The translations under genes were made by a program, and so were the position numbers. This document shows, in pieces, positions 1 to 5,669 of a stretch of 8,729 nucleotides of DNA. Source of the stretch: an uncultured Aggregatibacter sp. (GTDB lineage: Bacteria; Pseudomonadota; Gammaproteobacteria; Enterobacterales; Pasteurellaceae); NCBI RefSeq assembly GCF_901873365.1, contig NZ_CABFLM010000089.1, positions 1-8,729 on the forward strand. Direction: 5' to 3'. The first letter of the stretch is position 1. Each line of letters opens with the position of its first letter. The notes below the pieces were generated by a model, which was not told where the DNA came from, searched no databases, and saw nothing but the letters and a program-made list of their open reading frames with translations.

Positions 1-196
1 GCTTGTGAAAGCTGGCAACCGTGTTTATTTTTTAGTAAATCGTAGCGTGCAACTTGTTGCACGAAATCATGAATGCCAGAAAGGGTTAAATAACGTACCG
101 TGCGTGGTTTGGTCGTGCATCAAGATGCACGCTACGCATGAAATGCGTGAATTACGTATCGAGGTTAATCATTCGTGCAACAAGTTGCACGCTACG
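1..196 (+). repeat. REP/BIME composite repeat, copy 1 (upstream array)
   Basis: This is a diverged copy of the repeat unit found three more times at 5305-5889. It starts with GCTTGTGAAAGCTGGCAA at the first base of the window, so it may continue to the left. It contains three REP-like hairpins. A forward one at 42-63 has GTAG followed by stem CGTGCAAC/GTTGCACG around TT. Two inverted ones at 114-135 (CGTGCATC/GATGCACG around AA, then CTAC) and 174-195 (CGTGCAAC/GTTGCACG, then CTAC) follow. Forward and first inverted hairpins are separated by exactly 50 bases. A GTAG tetranucleotide 5' of a palindrome is the hallmark of REP elements mobilised by RAYT transposases (TnpA-REP, Y1/IS200-like); inverted pairs are called BIMEs. 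No RAYT gene is present in the window. A 90-codon open frame through this repeat is judged spurious. Confidence 0.85.
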
Positions 197-200
197 AGGG

Positions 201-230
201 AGGACTCCATACGCATCCCGTATGGTTTTT
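201..230 (+). terminator. Hairpin followed by T run after the REP array
   Basis: Stem CCATACG (207-213) pairs with CGTATGG (219-225) around the loop CATCC and is followed directly by five T (226-230). This has the form of a rho-independent terminator for plus-strand transcription entering from the left edge. The stem is only 7 bp with moderate GC, so strength is uncertain, and the gene it would serve lies outside the window. Confidence 0.45.
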
Positions 231-256
231 ATAGTCAGACTTTGACTGGCTATAAT

Positions 257-308
257 AAAAGTGCGGTGAGATTCTGAAAAATTTTCAAAAATCTCACCGC
301 ACTTTTTT
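257..308. terminator. Double uptake-signal (USS) bidirectional terminator downstream of hflC
   Basis: Two Hin-type uptake signals in opposite orientation (AAGTGCGGT at 259-267, ACCGCACTT at 296-304) lie in a 16-bp perfect stem, 257-272 with 291-306. The loop of 18 bases contains a small GAAAA/TTTTC hairpin. The plus strand continues in T (to 308) and the minus strand leaves the stem through TTTTATTA, so it can work in both directions. Inverted USS pairs used as terminators are a known Pasteurellaceae feature. Here the pair ends the bcp-hflK-hflC transcript 70-120 bases after the hflC stop. Confidence 0.85.
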
Positions 309-321
309 ATTATTTACGTAA

Positions 322-364
322 GCCGCCCTTTATTTTTGGAGGTATCTGCACAATGCAGGGCGGC
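322..364. other. GC-rich inverted repeat just after the hflC stop
   Basis: GCCGCCCT (322-329) is repeated inverted as AGGGCGGC (357-364), with an inner CTGCA/TGCAG pair (346-350 with 354-358) that competes with it for two bases. It lies between the hflC stop codon and the USS terminator. The minus strand has no clear T run right after it (TTACG follows), so it may be a 3'-end stabilising hairpin, not a terminator. Function unknown. Confidence 0.4.
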
Positions 365-378
365 GATTTTATGTTTGA

Positions 379-1266
379 TTATTTACTTGGCGATTGCATA
401 AAACGGAAGAAATCACTGTCCGGTTTAAGAATTAACAAGTTATCGGAATTAGCAAAGCTATTTTCATAGGCTTTAAGGCTACGAATGAAACTATAAAATT
501 CCGGTTCTTTACCAAATGCTTCTGCAAAAATCTTCGCGGCAGTGGCATCCCCTTCCCCGCGTAATTCTTGGGCAGTTTTTTCTGCATTGGCGATAATCAA
601 CGTCACTTTACGATCCACGTCTGCTTGAATAAATGCGGCTTTTTCTTTACCTTGCGAACGGTGTTCACGAGCAACTGCATCACGTTCTGCACGCATCCGT
701 TGGTAGATGGAAGAAGAGACTTCATCCGGCAAGTTAATTTGCTTAATTCGCACATCAAGCACTTCAATGCCTAGCTCGGCTGTGCTGTCTTGTCCGGTAT
801 TTAATGCTTTTTTCGCACCCGCCATCAACTCACCGCGAGTACCCGATACAATGTCTTTAATGGTGCGCGAACCGATTTCAGAACGCAAACGGTCGTTAAC
901 TTTACGGCGAAGCAAATTAGAGGCTTGTGTATAGTCACCACCGCCGGTAGAGGTGAAGAAACGACCGAAGTCATTAATGCGCCATTTCACATAGGAATCC
1001 ACCAACAGGTCTTTTTTCTCCACGGTAACAAAACGATCTGCTTGTCCGTCTAAGGTTTGCAGGCGCGCATCAAGCACCTTAATGTTGTCAATAAATGGGA
1101 GCTTAAAATGTAACCCCGGCGTATAAATAGCCACTTTGTTGTCGGCATCGCGTTGTACTTTGCCAAAGCGTAACATAATGCCTCGCGTGCCTTCGGTGAC
1201 AACCACAATGCTGGAATACACCACAGCAATCATAATAAAAATGATCGGTAATACAAATTTACGCAT
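379..1266 (-). CDS. hflC: HflC, SPFH-domain modulator of FtsH protease
   Basis: This 295-residue protein forms with HflK a large complex in the inner membrane that associates with the AAA protease FtsH and modulates its action on membrane substrates; that role is known from E. coli. Visible features are one N-terminal membrane segment (about residues 4-23), then the SPFH/prohibitin domain opening with EGTRGIMLRFGKVQRD (25-40), and a long charged, probably helical region at about 185-250 (RMRAERDAVAREHRSQGKEKA) typical of the family. It is shorter than the E. coli protein (334) as I recall it, and nothing suggests truncation. The start ATG at 1266 overlaps the hflK stop as TAATG, with GGGAGA 8 bases upstream (1275-1280) inside hflK, indicating translational coupling. 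Transcription probably ends at the USS hairpin at 257-308. Confidence 0.96.
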   Translation of the reverse strand: MRKFVLPIIFIMIAVVYSSIVVVTEGTRGIMLRFGKVQRDADNKVAIYTPGLHFKLPFIDNIKVLDARLQTLDGQADRFVTVEKKDLLVDSYVKWRINDFGRFFTSTGGGDYTQASNLLRRKVNDRLRSEIGSRTIKDIVSGTRGELMAGAKKALNTGQDSTAELGIEVLDVRIKQINLPDEVSSSIYQRMRAERDAVAREHRSQGKEKAAFIQADVDRKVTLIIANAEKTAQELRGEGDATAAKIFAEAFGKEPEFYSFIRSLKAYENSFANSDNLLILKPDSDFFRFMQSPSK

Positions 1267-2531
1267 TAGTAAGTTCTCCCTTGACGGCCATTATCTCCTC
1301 TTGATTCCACCGGTCTGAGTGTTGTTGCTTGTTCGTGTGGACGAGAAACATTGCTGGAATTGACCGCACTTTGTTGTGTCTCATGTGTTTCATTCGCACT
1401 CTGACTATTTGAAGGAACGTTAGAGACTTTTCCTTTCAATAATTGCTCCAACGGTAGTACGGTTAAATTATTGCCGCTACCGCTATCTAGCATCACTTTC
1501 GGCGTATTCGCCATCACTTTTTCCATGGATTGAATATACAAGCGCTCCCGGAATACTTCCGGTGCCGCTTTAAATTCCGCTAAAAGCGGTTGGAAACGCT
1601 CAACTTCTCCTTTAGCATCTAACACAACGCGATCTTTATACGCAGTCGCCTCTTCCAAAATACGCTGAGCATTACCACGCGCAATCGGCTCTTTCTCACG
1701 AGCATAGGCTTCTGCTTCACGAATGTAACGCTGCTCGTCTTCTTGGGCTTTAATCGCATCGTCAAAGGCATCTTTCACCTCTTCCGGTGGACGGGCAGAC
1801 TGGAAGTTCACATCAATCACTTCTAATCCCATGTTATATGGCTCAATGATCTGATTTAATGCCTTCCAAGTATTTTCACGCACCACTGAACGACCGGTCG
1901 TTAAAATATCGTTCATCGTCATGTGCCCAATTACGTAACGCAATGCGCTGTCTGTCGCTTGATTCAAGCTATCATTGGCGTTGACGGCACTAAATAAATA
2001 TTTCGCCGGATCCTGAATACGATACTGAACGGTCATTTCCACTTTGACCATATTTTCATCTTGCGTCAGCATGGCGCCTTGGGTTTTTAATTCCAATACT
2101 CGTTCCACGTTAACCGGAATGACGCGATCGATAAAGGTCGGTTTCCAGTTTAAGCCGGGTTGTTCAATGGAATGAAAATGCCCTAAACGCAAGACAACCC
2201 CACGTTCAGCTTCTTTGACCGTATAAAAACCGCTAGCTCCCCATAAAATGACACCTGCCGCAATGGCAATCGGCAACAGCTTACCAACGCCCCCGGAAAA
2301 GGCGTTTGATGAATTCGTATTATTTGCACCGCTCTTGCCGCTTAATTTTTTCAATAAATTATTGAAAATATCCTCTAAATCCGGTGGGGATTGTTGATTG
2401 TCTTTTTGTGAATTGGAAGAACGATCCCAATTTGAGCGGCCTTCATTTTGGTCGGACGTGTTATTCTCCGATGATTGCCCGTTTTGCTTTGGTTTGCTCC
2501 AAGGATCTTGATCCGAACCATTTAACGACAT
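1266..2531 (-). CDS. hflK: HflK, SPFH-domain modulator of FtsH protease
   Basis: This 421-residue protein is the partner of HflC in the membrane HflKC complex that surrounds or modulates FtsH. The first 84 residues are hydrophilic and rich in Asn, Ser, Gln and Asp, as expected for the cytoplasmic tail of HflK. One membrane segment follows (LLPIAIAAGVILWGASGF, about 85-102), then the SPFH domain (TVKEAERGVVLRLG at 104-117; QDENMVKVEMTVQYRIQDP at 157-175) and a charged, Ala/Glu/Arg-rich helical stretch (about 255-320). The C-terminal 50 residues are again polar and low in complexity. The ATG at 2531 has GGAG on the minus strand at 2538-2541. It lies 79 bases after the bcp stop with no clear terminator between, so bcp-hflK-hflC is probably one transcript. 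An uptake signal lies inside the gene (1363-1371) and encodes part of the QSAVN peptide in the tail. The pairing with bcp differs from the E. coli hfq-hflX-hflK-hflC order. Confidence 0.96.
   Translation of the reverse strand: MSLNGSDQDPWSKPKQNGQSSENNTSDQNEGRSNWDRSSNSQKDNQQSPPDLEDIFNNLLKKLSGKSGANNTNSSNAFSGGVGKLLPIAIAAGVILWGASGFYTVKEAERGVVLRLGHFHSIEQPGLNWKPTFIDRVIPVNVERVLELKTQGAMLTQDENMVKVEMTVQYRIQDPAKYLFSAVNANDSLNQATDSALRYVIGHMTMNDILTTGRSVVRENTWKALNQIIEPYNMGLEVIDVNFQSARPPEEVKDAFDDAIKAQEDEQRYIREAEAYAREKEPIARGNAQRILEEATAYKDRVVLDAKGEVERFQPLLAEFKAAPEVFRERLYIQSMEKVMANTPKVMLDSGSGNNLTVLPLEQLLKGKVSNVPSNSQSANETHETQQSAVNSSNVSRPHEQATTLRPVESRGDNGRQGRTY
1363..1371 (-). other. DNA uptake signal (USS) inside hflK
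   Basis: A full 9-base Hin-type core AAGTGCGGT on the minus strand, read in frame as CAA AGT GCG GTC (Gln-Ser-Ala-Val, residues 387-390) in the disordered C-terminal tail of HflK. The USS is recognised during natural transformation. Its place in a low-constraint protein tail fits the known tendency of USS cores to sit where amino acid change is tolerated. Confidence 0.85.
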
Positions 2532-2561
2532 TGTTTTCTCCGTTTGTCAAAAAAGTGTTAC

Positions 2562-2592
2562 AAGTCTAAACAAAATCTCATATTAAGTCTAA
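2562..2592. other. Direct repeat AAGTCTAA upstream of hflK
   Basis: AAGTCTAA occurs at 2562-2569 and again at 2585-2592 in the same orientation, 23 bases apart start to start, in the bcp-hflK gap. A spacing of about two helical turns could suit a regulator that binds direct repeats, but the region is AT-rich and I see no convincing promoter, so chance is possible. Confidence 0.2.
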
Positions 2593-2610
2593 TGATGTCA
2601 TTTGATTTTA

Positions 2611-3084
2611 TTATGAATTTGAGCTCAGGTAGTTCAATATGACTTCATGATGCTGGGTTGTTTTGAATTTATCAAAAACCTGTTCAATTTTTCCCTGCTC
2701 ATCAATTAAAAAACTGACGCGATGAATGCCATCAAATGTGCGTCCCATAAATTTCTTTTCTCCCCACACACCGAATTGTTCGGCGACTTCGTGGGTTTCA
2801 TCCGATAATAGCATGAAATTTAACGCTTTTTTATCGGCAAATTGCGCTAATTTCTGTGGCTTATCCGGACTGATGCCTAAAATAATAAGATTAAATTTAT
2901 CCAATTCGGCTTTGCTATCACGTAAGCCGCAAGCTTGTGTTGTACATCCGGGCGTTAAGGCTTTCGGATAAAAATAAACTAGCACTTTCTTTCCACGAAA
3001 TTGCGCTAAAGAAACCGGCTCACCATTTTGATTTAATAATGTAAATAATGGTGCATCATCACCTCTGTTTAATTGCTTTAACAC
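2611..3084 (-). CDS. bcp: Bcp/PrxQ thioredoxin-dependent thiol peroxidase
   Basis: This 157-residue peroxiredoxin of the Bcp/PrxQ class reduces hydrogen peroxide and organic peroxides in the cytoplasm using thioredoxin. The active-site stretch YFYPKALTPGCTTQACGLRD (37-56) holds the peroxidatic Cys47 and the resolving Cys52 five residues later, the atypical 2-Cys arrangement also found in E. coli Bcp. FGVWGEKKFMGRTFDGIHR (104-122) is the conserved second half. The start is GTG at 3084, supported by AGGAG at 3094-3098 nine bases upstream and by an N-terminus that lines up with E. coli Bcp; no upstream ATG competes. It diverges from dapA across a 138-base gap and is followed by hflK on the same strand. 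With the catalase further right it forms the window's peroxide-defence content. Confidence 0.95.
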   Translation of the reverse strand: MLKQLNRGDDAPLFTLLNQNGEPVSLAQFRGKKVLVYFYPKALTPGCTTQACGLRDSKAELDKFNLIILGISPDKPQKLAQFADKKALNFMLLSDETHEVAEQFGVWGEKKFMGRTFDGIHRVSFLIDEQGKIEQVFDKFKTTQHHEVILNYLSSNS

Positions 3085-3133
3085 CGGGGTTAACTCCTCT
3101 AAAAAATAAAAAAATTGCTTGCAAATTATGGCT

Positions 3134-3163
3134 ATTTTAGCGATCTTAAGCGAACCTTAGCAA
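3134..3163 (-). promoter_or_regulatory. Possible promoter for bcp(-hflK-hflC)
   Basis: On the minus strand, TTGCTA (3158-3163) and TAAAAT (3134-3139) are separated by 18 bases, about 50 bases before the GTG start of bcp. Both hexamers match the sigma-70 consensus at most positions. The gap is AT-rich, so other -10 choices exist. I could not pick a convincing dapA promoter on the other strand (an AT-rich CATAATAGAAT stretch at 3192-3202 is the best -10 region). Confidence 0.35.
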
Positions 3164-3222
3164 GCAGCCCTCATCTTTCATACTTAATTAGCATAATAGA
3201 ATAACAATAATCGGAGGCTTTT

Positions 3223-4116
3223 ATGTCAAATGCGCCTTTACTGCAAGGCAGTATCGTTGCCTTGGTCACACCAATGAATAATCATGGCGAAGTGGATTTT
3301 GAAAACTTAAAACAACTGGTTGAATATCACGTTCAAGCCGGTACGGATGCTATCGTTTCTGTGGGAACCACCGGCGAGTCAGCGACATTAAGCATTGAAG
3401 AAAATGTTAAAGTGATCTTAAAAACCGTTGAATTTGCTGCTGGCCGAATTCCGGTTATTGCAGGCACCGGTGCCAACGCTACCAGCGAAGCTGTGACCAT
3501 GACGAAATTATTAAATAACAGTGGCATCGTGGGGTGTTTATCTGTCGTGCCTTACTACAATAAACCAACGCAAGAAGGAATGTATCAACATTTCAAAGCC
3601 ATTGCTGAATGCACGGATATTCCTCAAATTCTTTATAACGTTCCCGGCAGAACCGGCAGCGACTTGCTCCCTGAAACCGTGGGGCGATTATCTGCGATTC
3701 CGAATATCATTGGCATCAAAGAAGCAACTGGCGACATTAGCCGCGTGCAAAAGATTAAACAACTTGCCGGAAAAGATTTCTTCGTCTTTAGTGGCGATGA
3801 CGCTTCCTGTTTAGAAGCCATGAAATTAGGGGCAGAAGGGGTTATTTCCGTTACCTCTAACGTTGCCCCCAAAGCCATGGCTGAAATGTGTCGCTTAGCC
3901 CGCCAAGGTCACTTTAGCGAAGCGGAAACCATTAACCAACGTTTAATGCCGTTACACAAAAACTTATTTATTGAATCCAACCCAATTCCGGTGAAATGGG
4001 CATGCTATAAACTGGGTCTGATTGCCGATCCAACATTGCGTTTGCCACTTACCCTACTCAGTGAATCCGCCCAACCTGTTGTGCTAGATGCATTAAACTT
4101 TGCCGGATTACGCTAA
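3223..4116 (+). CDS. dapA: 4-hydroxy-tetrahydrodipicolinate synthase
   Basis: DapA condenses pyruvate with aspartate semialdehyde, the first step specific to lysine and meso-diaminopimelate synthesis, in the cytoplasm as a TIM-barrel homotetramer. At 297 residues it has normal length. Seen residues are the Schiff-base lysine Lys166 in IIGIKEATG, Tyr138 in ILYNVPGRTG, Thr49 in VGTTGES, Tyr112 contributed across the dimer (PYYNKPTQEG), and substrate-binding Arg143; these match E. coli Lys161, Tyr133, Thr44, Tyr107 and Arg138 with a constant offset of 5. In the lysine feedback site, Ser53, Asn85, Glu89 and Tyr111 are kept, but the two E. coli histidines (53 and 56) are Ile58 and Asn61. The ATG has GGAGG (3213-3217) 5 bases upstream. 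It is divergent from bcp and followed 100 bases later by bamC. Confidence 0.98.
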   Translation: MSNAPLLQGSIVALVTPMNNHGEVDFENLKQLVEYHVQAGTDAIVSVGTTGESATLSIEENVKVILKTVEFAAGRIPVIAGTGANATSEAVTMTKLLNNSGIVGCLSVVPYYNKPTQEGMYQHFKAIAECTDIPQILYNVPGRTGSDLLPETVGRLSAIPNIIGIKEATGDISRVQKIKQLAGKDFFVFSGDDASCLEAMKLGAEGVISVTSNVAPKAMAEMCRLARQGHFSEAETINQRLMPLHKNLFIESNPIPVKWACYKLGLIADPTLRLPLTLLSESAQPVVLDALNFAGLR

Positions 4117-4125
4117 AATATACGC

Positions 4126-4148
4126 TCAAGGCCGTCATCAGGCCTTGA
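4126..4148 (+). terminator. Hairpin between dapA and bamC (possible attenuator)
   Basis: Perfect 8-bp stem TCAAGGCC (4126-4133) / GGCCTTGA (4141-4148) with a 7-base loop, 10 bases after the dapA stop. The bases after it (ACGCCTTTATG) are not a real T run. It may therefore be a processing or stability hairpin, or a partial terminator that lowers bamC relative to dapA, and not a full stop. Confidence 0.4.
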
Positions 4149-4216
4149 ACGCCTTTATGATTTATCTGTCCAAAACAGACATTTAACTTTTCAGTTGTCA
4201 TAATCAAGGATAATTT

Positions 4217-5227
4217 ATGAAAAAATGGCTATTAACGGTTGCCGTGATTTCTACGCTAACCGCCTGCTCTGCAAGCAATGAAAGCAAACAACAAGCTGGA
4301 GATACCTACCAAAAATCCAATGTGGACTTGCCTCGCCTTAATCCGCTTGCCAGCGGCGGTGTTAAGTTACCAACCGCCAGCACAGAATATCAATTGCCAC
4401 AGATTAAAGTGAACAAAGATGATAAGGTCGATATTCGCCCACCTTCTATTCCTTTAGCCATCATTCATGATTCCATTACACGATTTGATGGCGAACGCGC
4501 GCTTATTGCCTATACGTCGGATCAGCAAAAGATTTACAATTTAAAACAAATTGAACGCCTACTCAAAGAGCAAAATATCCAATACACACGAGAGAATGGA
4601 AAACTGCTCACTGATTGGGCTTCCACCGGGCGAAGCGATGATTTGAAAAACACGCAAATTCGCTATCAAATTGAAGAAGTCGATACGGAACAAGCCGCAG
4701 CGTTGATGGTTTCTGTTTTGCAAATGAAACGCAATGAGACCATTTACACGCCTTCCATTACGGATAAACAACGGTATGCCTCTGATCGCCTAAATCAACT
4801 TATCGGCGAATTAAATGCAGCCTACCAAAAACAACAACAGGATCTGAGTGCATCCACCACTGCGCCTATCGCCTCGCATATCGCAACGGATACCAATGGC
4901 AGAACTGCACTCATTCTGTCCGCGGCGTTTGATGCCGCATGGGAAAAATTAGGCGAGACACTCCCAAAACTTGGGTTTGAAATCAAAAAAGACATGAGCG
5001 CTCGCGGAATTCGAGAGCTTTATTACAAACCATTATCGCCAAAAGCCTGGCAGCAAATTAGCTCGCAAGCATTACCTAATCTAGGCAAAGGCAGCTATCA
5101 AATGCAACTTGCCGCGTTGAATAAACAACAAAGTGCGGTCGTGATTTCAGAAGAAAAAAAATCAGCACTGGCAAATGAGCAAGCGCAAATTATTTATCAA
5201 TCACTTCAACGTTTACTCAATCAATAA
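4217..5227 (+). CDS. bamC: BamC, outer-membrane assembly lipoprotein (NlpB)
   Basis: BamC is the lipoprotein of the BAM complex that binds BamD and helps insert beta-barrel proteins into the outer membrane. The 336 residues begin with a lipoprotein signal (MKKWLLTVAVISTLTACS): lipobox Leu-Thr-Ala-Cys, with Cys17 the lipidated residue. A long, probably unfolded stretch follows to about residue 80 and includes the conserved DIRPPSIPLAII segment (72-83), which in E. coli BamC lies on BamD. Two mixed alpha/beta domains follow (about 90-205 and 225-336), joined by a Gln/Ser/Thr linker, matching the two helix-grip domains of the family. Length is close to E. coli (344). AAGGA (4206-4210) lies 6 bases before the ATG. 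The dapA-bamC order is the same as in E. coli and H. influenzae; purC does not follow here, and the transcript ends at the hairpin at 5232. Confidence 0.93.
   Translation: MKKWLLTVAVISTLTACSASNESKQQAGDTYQKSNVDLPRLNPLASGGVKLPTASTEYQLPQIKVNKDDKVDIRPPSIPLAIIHDSITRFDGERALIAYTSDQQKIYNLKQIERLLKEQNIQYTRENGKLLTDWASTGRSDDLKNTQIRYQIEEVDTEQAAALMVSVLQMKRNETIYTPSITDKQRYASDRLNQLIGELNAAYQKQQQDLSASTTAPIASHIATDTNGRTALILSAAFDAAWEKLGETLPKLGFEIKKDMSARGIRELYYKPLSPKAWQQISSQALPNLGKGSYQMQLAALNKQQSAVVISEEKKSALANEQAQIIYQSLQRLLNQ
5131..5139 (+). other. DNA uptake signal (USS) inside bamC
   Basis: A full AAGTGCGGT core in frame as CAA AGT GCG GTC GTG (Gln-Ser-Ala-Val-Val, residues 305-309), near the end of BamC. It encodes the same Gln-Ser-Ala-Val as the USS in hflK although the proteins are unrelated, because both cores sit in the same reading frame. 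Confidence 0.85.
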
Positions 5228-5231
5228 CAAT

Positions 5232-5256
5232 CCGCACGTAAAACGTGCGGTTTTTA
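5232..5256 (+). terminator. Rho-independent terminator of dapA-bamC
   Basis: Perfect GC-rich stem CCGCACGT (5232-5239) / ACGTGCGG (5243-5250) with loop AAA, followed by TTTTT (5251-5255). It begins 4 bases after the bamC stop. The CGTGCGG core resembles, but is not, an uptake signal. Confidence 0.9.
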
Positions 5257-5285
5257 AATTCCCCTATTAAGCTAAGCGCCTCTAC

Positions 5286-5313
5286 TTCACAAGCTCCTCA
5301 AGGGGCTTGTGAA
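5286..5313. repeat. 12-bp inverted repeat at the left edge of the REP array
   Basis: TTCACAAGCTCC (5286-5297) and GGGGCTTGTGAA (5302-5313) are inverted copies with one G-T mismatch around TCAA. The right arm is the first part of the repeat unit, so the left arm is an inverted copy of the unit's leading edge lying just outside the array. It may be the true end of the composite element or the trace of an inverted neighbouring unit. Confidence 0.6.
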
Positions 5314-5485
5314 AGCTGGCAATCTTGTCTATTTTTTAGTAAATCGTAGCGTGCAATTTGTTGCACGAAATTGTGAATGCCCAAAAAGGTTAAATAACGT
5401 TCTGTGCGTGATTTGGTCGTGCATCAAGATGCACGCTACGAAATCGTGAATTTATGCATTGAGGTTAATCATTCGTGCTAAAGGG
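5305..5485 (+). repeat. REP/BIME composite repeat, tandem unit A
   Basis: First of three tandem units (181 bases). The leader GCTTGTGAAAGCTGGCAATC leads to a forward hairpin at 5346-5367 (GTAG then CGTGCAAT/GTTGCACG; the C-to-T change at 5357 leaves a G-U pair). A 50-base spacer containing AATCGTGAATGCCC follows, then an inverted hairpin at 5418-5439 (CGTGCATC/GATGCACG, CTAC). The tail GCATTGAGGTTAATCATT is followed by CGTGCTA at 5474-5480, a remnant of the third hairpin. It lies between the bamC terminator and the 3' end of the catalase gene. Confidence 0.88.
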
Positions 5486-5669
5486 GCTTGTGAAAACTAG
5501 CAATCTTGTCTATTTTTTAGTGAATCGTAGCGTGCAACTTGTTGCACGAAATCGTGAATGCCCAAAAAGGTTAAATAACGTTCTGTGTGTGATTTGGTCG
5601 TGCATCAAGATGCACGCTACGCATGAAATCATGAATTCCACATCGAGGTTAATTATTCGTGCTAAAGGA
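5486..5669 (+). repeat. REP/BIME composite repeat, tandem unit B
   Basis: Second unit (184 bases), in direct tandem with unit A. Forward hairpin at 5527-5548 (GTAG, CGTGCAAC/GTTGCACG, perfect), 50-base spacer, inverted hairpin at 5599-5620 (CGTGCATC/GATGCACG, CTAC), then the same remnant CGTGCTA at 5658-5664 before the next unit starts with GGAGCTTGTG. Open frames of 79 codons on either strand here are spurious readings of the repeat. Confidence 0.88.

Noticed and set aside
5..277. 90-codon open frame on the plus strand over copy 1 of the repeat
   Set aside because: It reads straight through the REP hairpins, has no ribosome site, and its peptide (with NRSVQLVARN) recurs only because the DNA repeat recurs in units A-C.
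2532..2610. Separate promoter for hflK
   Set aside because: TTGACA-like bases on the minus strand lie too close to the start codon to serve as a -35, and no matching -10 was found; read-through from bcp is simpler.
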